Below are positions 14,760 to 15,515 of a stretch of DNA of 15,515 nucleotides, piece by piece. Both the position numbers and the translations under genes were made by a program. Source of the stretch: REEB95 sp035632395 (GTDB taxonomy: Bacteria; Pseudomonadota; Alphaproteobacteria; ATCC43930; CGMCC-115725); the NCBI GenBank assembly GCA_035632395.1, contig DASQGX010000024.1:1-15515 (forward strand). Reading direction: 5' to 3'. Under the pieces are notes generated by a model that worked only from the letters and a program-made list of their open reading frames with translations, was not told where the DNA came from and did no database searches. The first letter of the stretch is position 1; each line of letters begins with the position of its first letter.

Positions 14760-15191
14760 TCAACGGCAGACCAACACCGGAATTTTGGAGTGCGTGAGCA
14801 CTTTCAGCGTGTGGCTGCCGAGAACCAGCGCAGCAACCCCGCCCCTGCCATGCGAGCCCATGACAATGAGATCGCATTTCTTCGCCTGCGCCGTTTCGAT
14901 GATGGACGCGTACGGCGGCCCGTGCTCGACATGAACCGTCTCGCAGGCAACGCCCGCTGACTTTGCGGCCTCGGCAAGCGCGGCCAGAACGGATTTCGCC
15001 TCCCGTTGCGCGGCCTGCACATAATTAGGCTGCTGATCGGCAGGAACGTGGGCGTCTTGCCAGTAGAACGGCTCTGTGACCGTGACGATGGTGACCTTGC
15101 TACCGAGGCTCTTGGCGAGCGCGATGCCCTGCCGCGCCGCGTCGGCTGCGAGTTTCGAGCCATCGGTCGCAATCAAAATATTCCGATACAT
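14760..15191 (-). CDS. UspA-family universal stress protein
   Basis: Universal stress proteins are cytoplasmic alpha/beta proteins, often dimers, induced by starvation, oxidative or oxygen-limitation stress. The 143-residue single-domain protein begins with the family start YRNILIATDGS (2-12) and contains the ATP-binding motif G-2x-G-9x-G-S at G112, G115, G125 and S126 (MGSHGRGGVAALVLGSHT), followed by LTHSKIPVLVC (132-142). It is therefore expected to bind ATP, like the MJ0577-type members. The ribosome site is unusually strong: GGAGGGGGAG directly precedes the ATG. No promoter or FNR/FixK-type box was recognised in the 192 bases between this gene and the tRNA. The gene is convergent with the small membrane-protein gene. 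Confidence 0.93.
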   Translation of the reverse strand: MYRNILIATDGSKLAADAARQGIALAKSLGSKVTIVTVTEPFYWQDAHVPADQQPNYVQAAQREAKSVLAALAEAAKSAGVACETVHVEHGPPYASIIETAQAKKCDLIVMGSHGRGGVAALVLGSHTLKVLTHSKIPVLVCR

Positions 15192-15383
15192 CTCCCCCTC
15201 CGAAAGCGTCCTTTTTCGCCGTCACCATGGCCTCAAGCCGATGGAGATTGCAACAGGTCAGCGGCCGGTGGTGCGAGCCACTCTCCTGAGCGGTGGGAAA
15301 GTTGGCGCCACATCGACGGCGTCTTCATCTGGAACTGAAGGGGTCGAACGATTTTCGAGCGCTGCCAGACGCGGCCTGAGAGA

Positions 15384-15460
15384 TGGTAGCGGGGGCCGGA
15401 CTCGAACCGGCGACCTTAGGATTATGATTCCTCTGCTCTAACCAGCTGAGCTACCCCGCC
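15384..15460 (-). tRNA. tRNA-Met (CAT), elongator
   Basis: The 77-base gene includes an encoded CCA. Read on the minus strand it has acceptor arm GGCGGGG/CCCCGCT, D arm GCTC/GAGC with a 9-base loop, anticodon loop ATCATAA (anticodon CAT at 15424-15426), a 5-base variable loop, and T arm GCCGG/CCGGC with loop TTCGAGT. The acceptor stem pairs fully, with G-U at 1-72 and without the C1-A72 mismatch of initiator tRNA, so it is the elongator type. G4 and G5 of the stem argue against the lysidine-modified tRNA-Ile(CAT), though that call is less certain. Pair 27-43 is G-A, a mismatch at the top of the anticodon stem. Confidence 0.95.
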
Positions 15461-15469
15461 GCCGGGCCG

Positions 15470-15498
15470 GATATAGCGGCTTCCGCCGGCTGCTTCAA
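15470..15498 (-). promoter_or_regulatory. Promoter of the tRNA-Met gene
   Basis: On the minus strand TTGAAG (15493-15498) and TATATC (15470-15475) are separated by exactly 17 bases, matching the sigma-70-type layout. Transcription would start a few bases before the mature tRNA 5' end at 15460. The fit in sequence, spacing and position makes this the best promoter in the window. Confidence 0.7.
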
Positions 15499-15515
15499 CC
15501 GCTCGCTCGCCTTGA

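Noticed and set aside
15384..15460. tRNA gene as a mobile-element attachment site
   Set aside because: No integrase gene and no direct repeat of the tRNA 3' end is visible within the window.

Overview
This is a GC-rich stretch of chromosome, most likely from an alphaproteobacterium of the Hyphomicrobiales (Rhizobiales) type. The clues are the NadQ-type regulator divergent from nadA-nadB-nadC, the protein families present, alphaproteobacterial CtrA-like TTAA motifs, and a tRNA-Met with an encoded CCA. The genus cannot be named from the sequence alone. I saw no insertion sequence, phage gene, CRISPR array or frameshifted gene.

Left third (1-5545): NAD synthesis. On the minus strand nadA (quinolinate synthase), nadB (L-aspartate oxidase) and nadC (quinolinate phosphoribosyltransferase) are packed with gaps of 3-5 bases and give the whole aspartate-to-nicotinate-mononucleotide route. 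A TcuA-like flavoprotein dehydrogenase follows 69 bases downstream and runs off the left edge. On the plus strand, divergent from nadA, lies a NUDIX-like/winged-helix protein best matched to NadQ, the alphaproteobacterial NAD-synthesis regulator. The 112-base gap between them holds two related 17-base inverted repeats. One abuts the nadA start codon and the other overlaps the probable -10 box of nadQ, as expected if one regulator controls both directions.

Middle (5546-14348): a surface-glycan style cluster on the plus strand. A Wzx-type flippase overlaps by 4 bases a polysaccharide-deacetylase-family gene. After a 421-base interval, which carries one short membrane-protein gene on the minus strand, come an ATP-grasp ligase, a CelD/BioF2-type acyltransferase (4-base overlap) and a 957-residue multidomain protein (19-base gap). 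That protein joins a phosphoribosyltransferase-like domain, a probable phosphotransferase-like domain and a HAD phosphatase. No glycosyltransferase is present in the window. The set looks like synthesis or decoration of an activated sugar-like or nucleoside-like moiety plus its export to the cell surface. The product is unknown, and this is the most unusual part of the window. CtrA-like motifs lie upstream of the flippase, and a GC-rich hairpin follows the last gene.

Right end (14349-15515): a small three-helix membrane protein of unknown function, a convergent UspA-family universal stress protein with a very strong ribosome binding site, and an elongator tRNA-Met on the minus strand with a good sigma-70-type promoter. 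The gaps 5546-5734, 8522-8782, 14138-14348 and 15192-15383 hold only the sites listed; I see no further gene in them.
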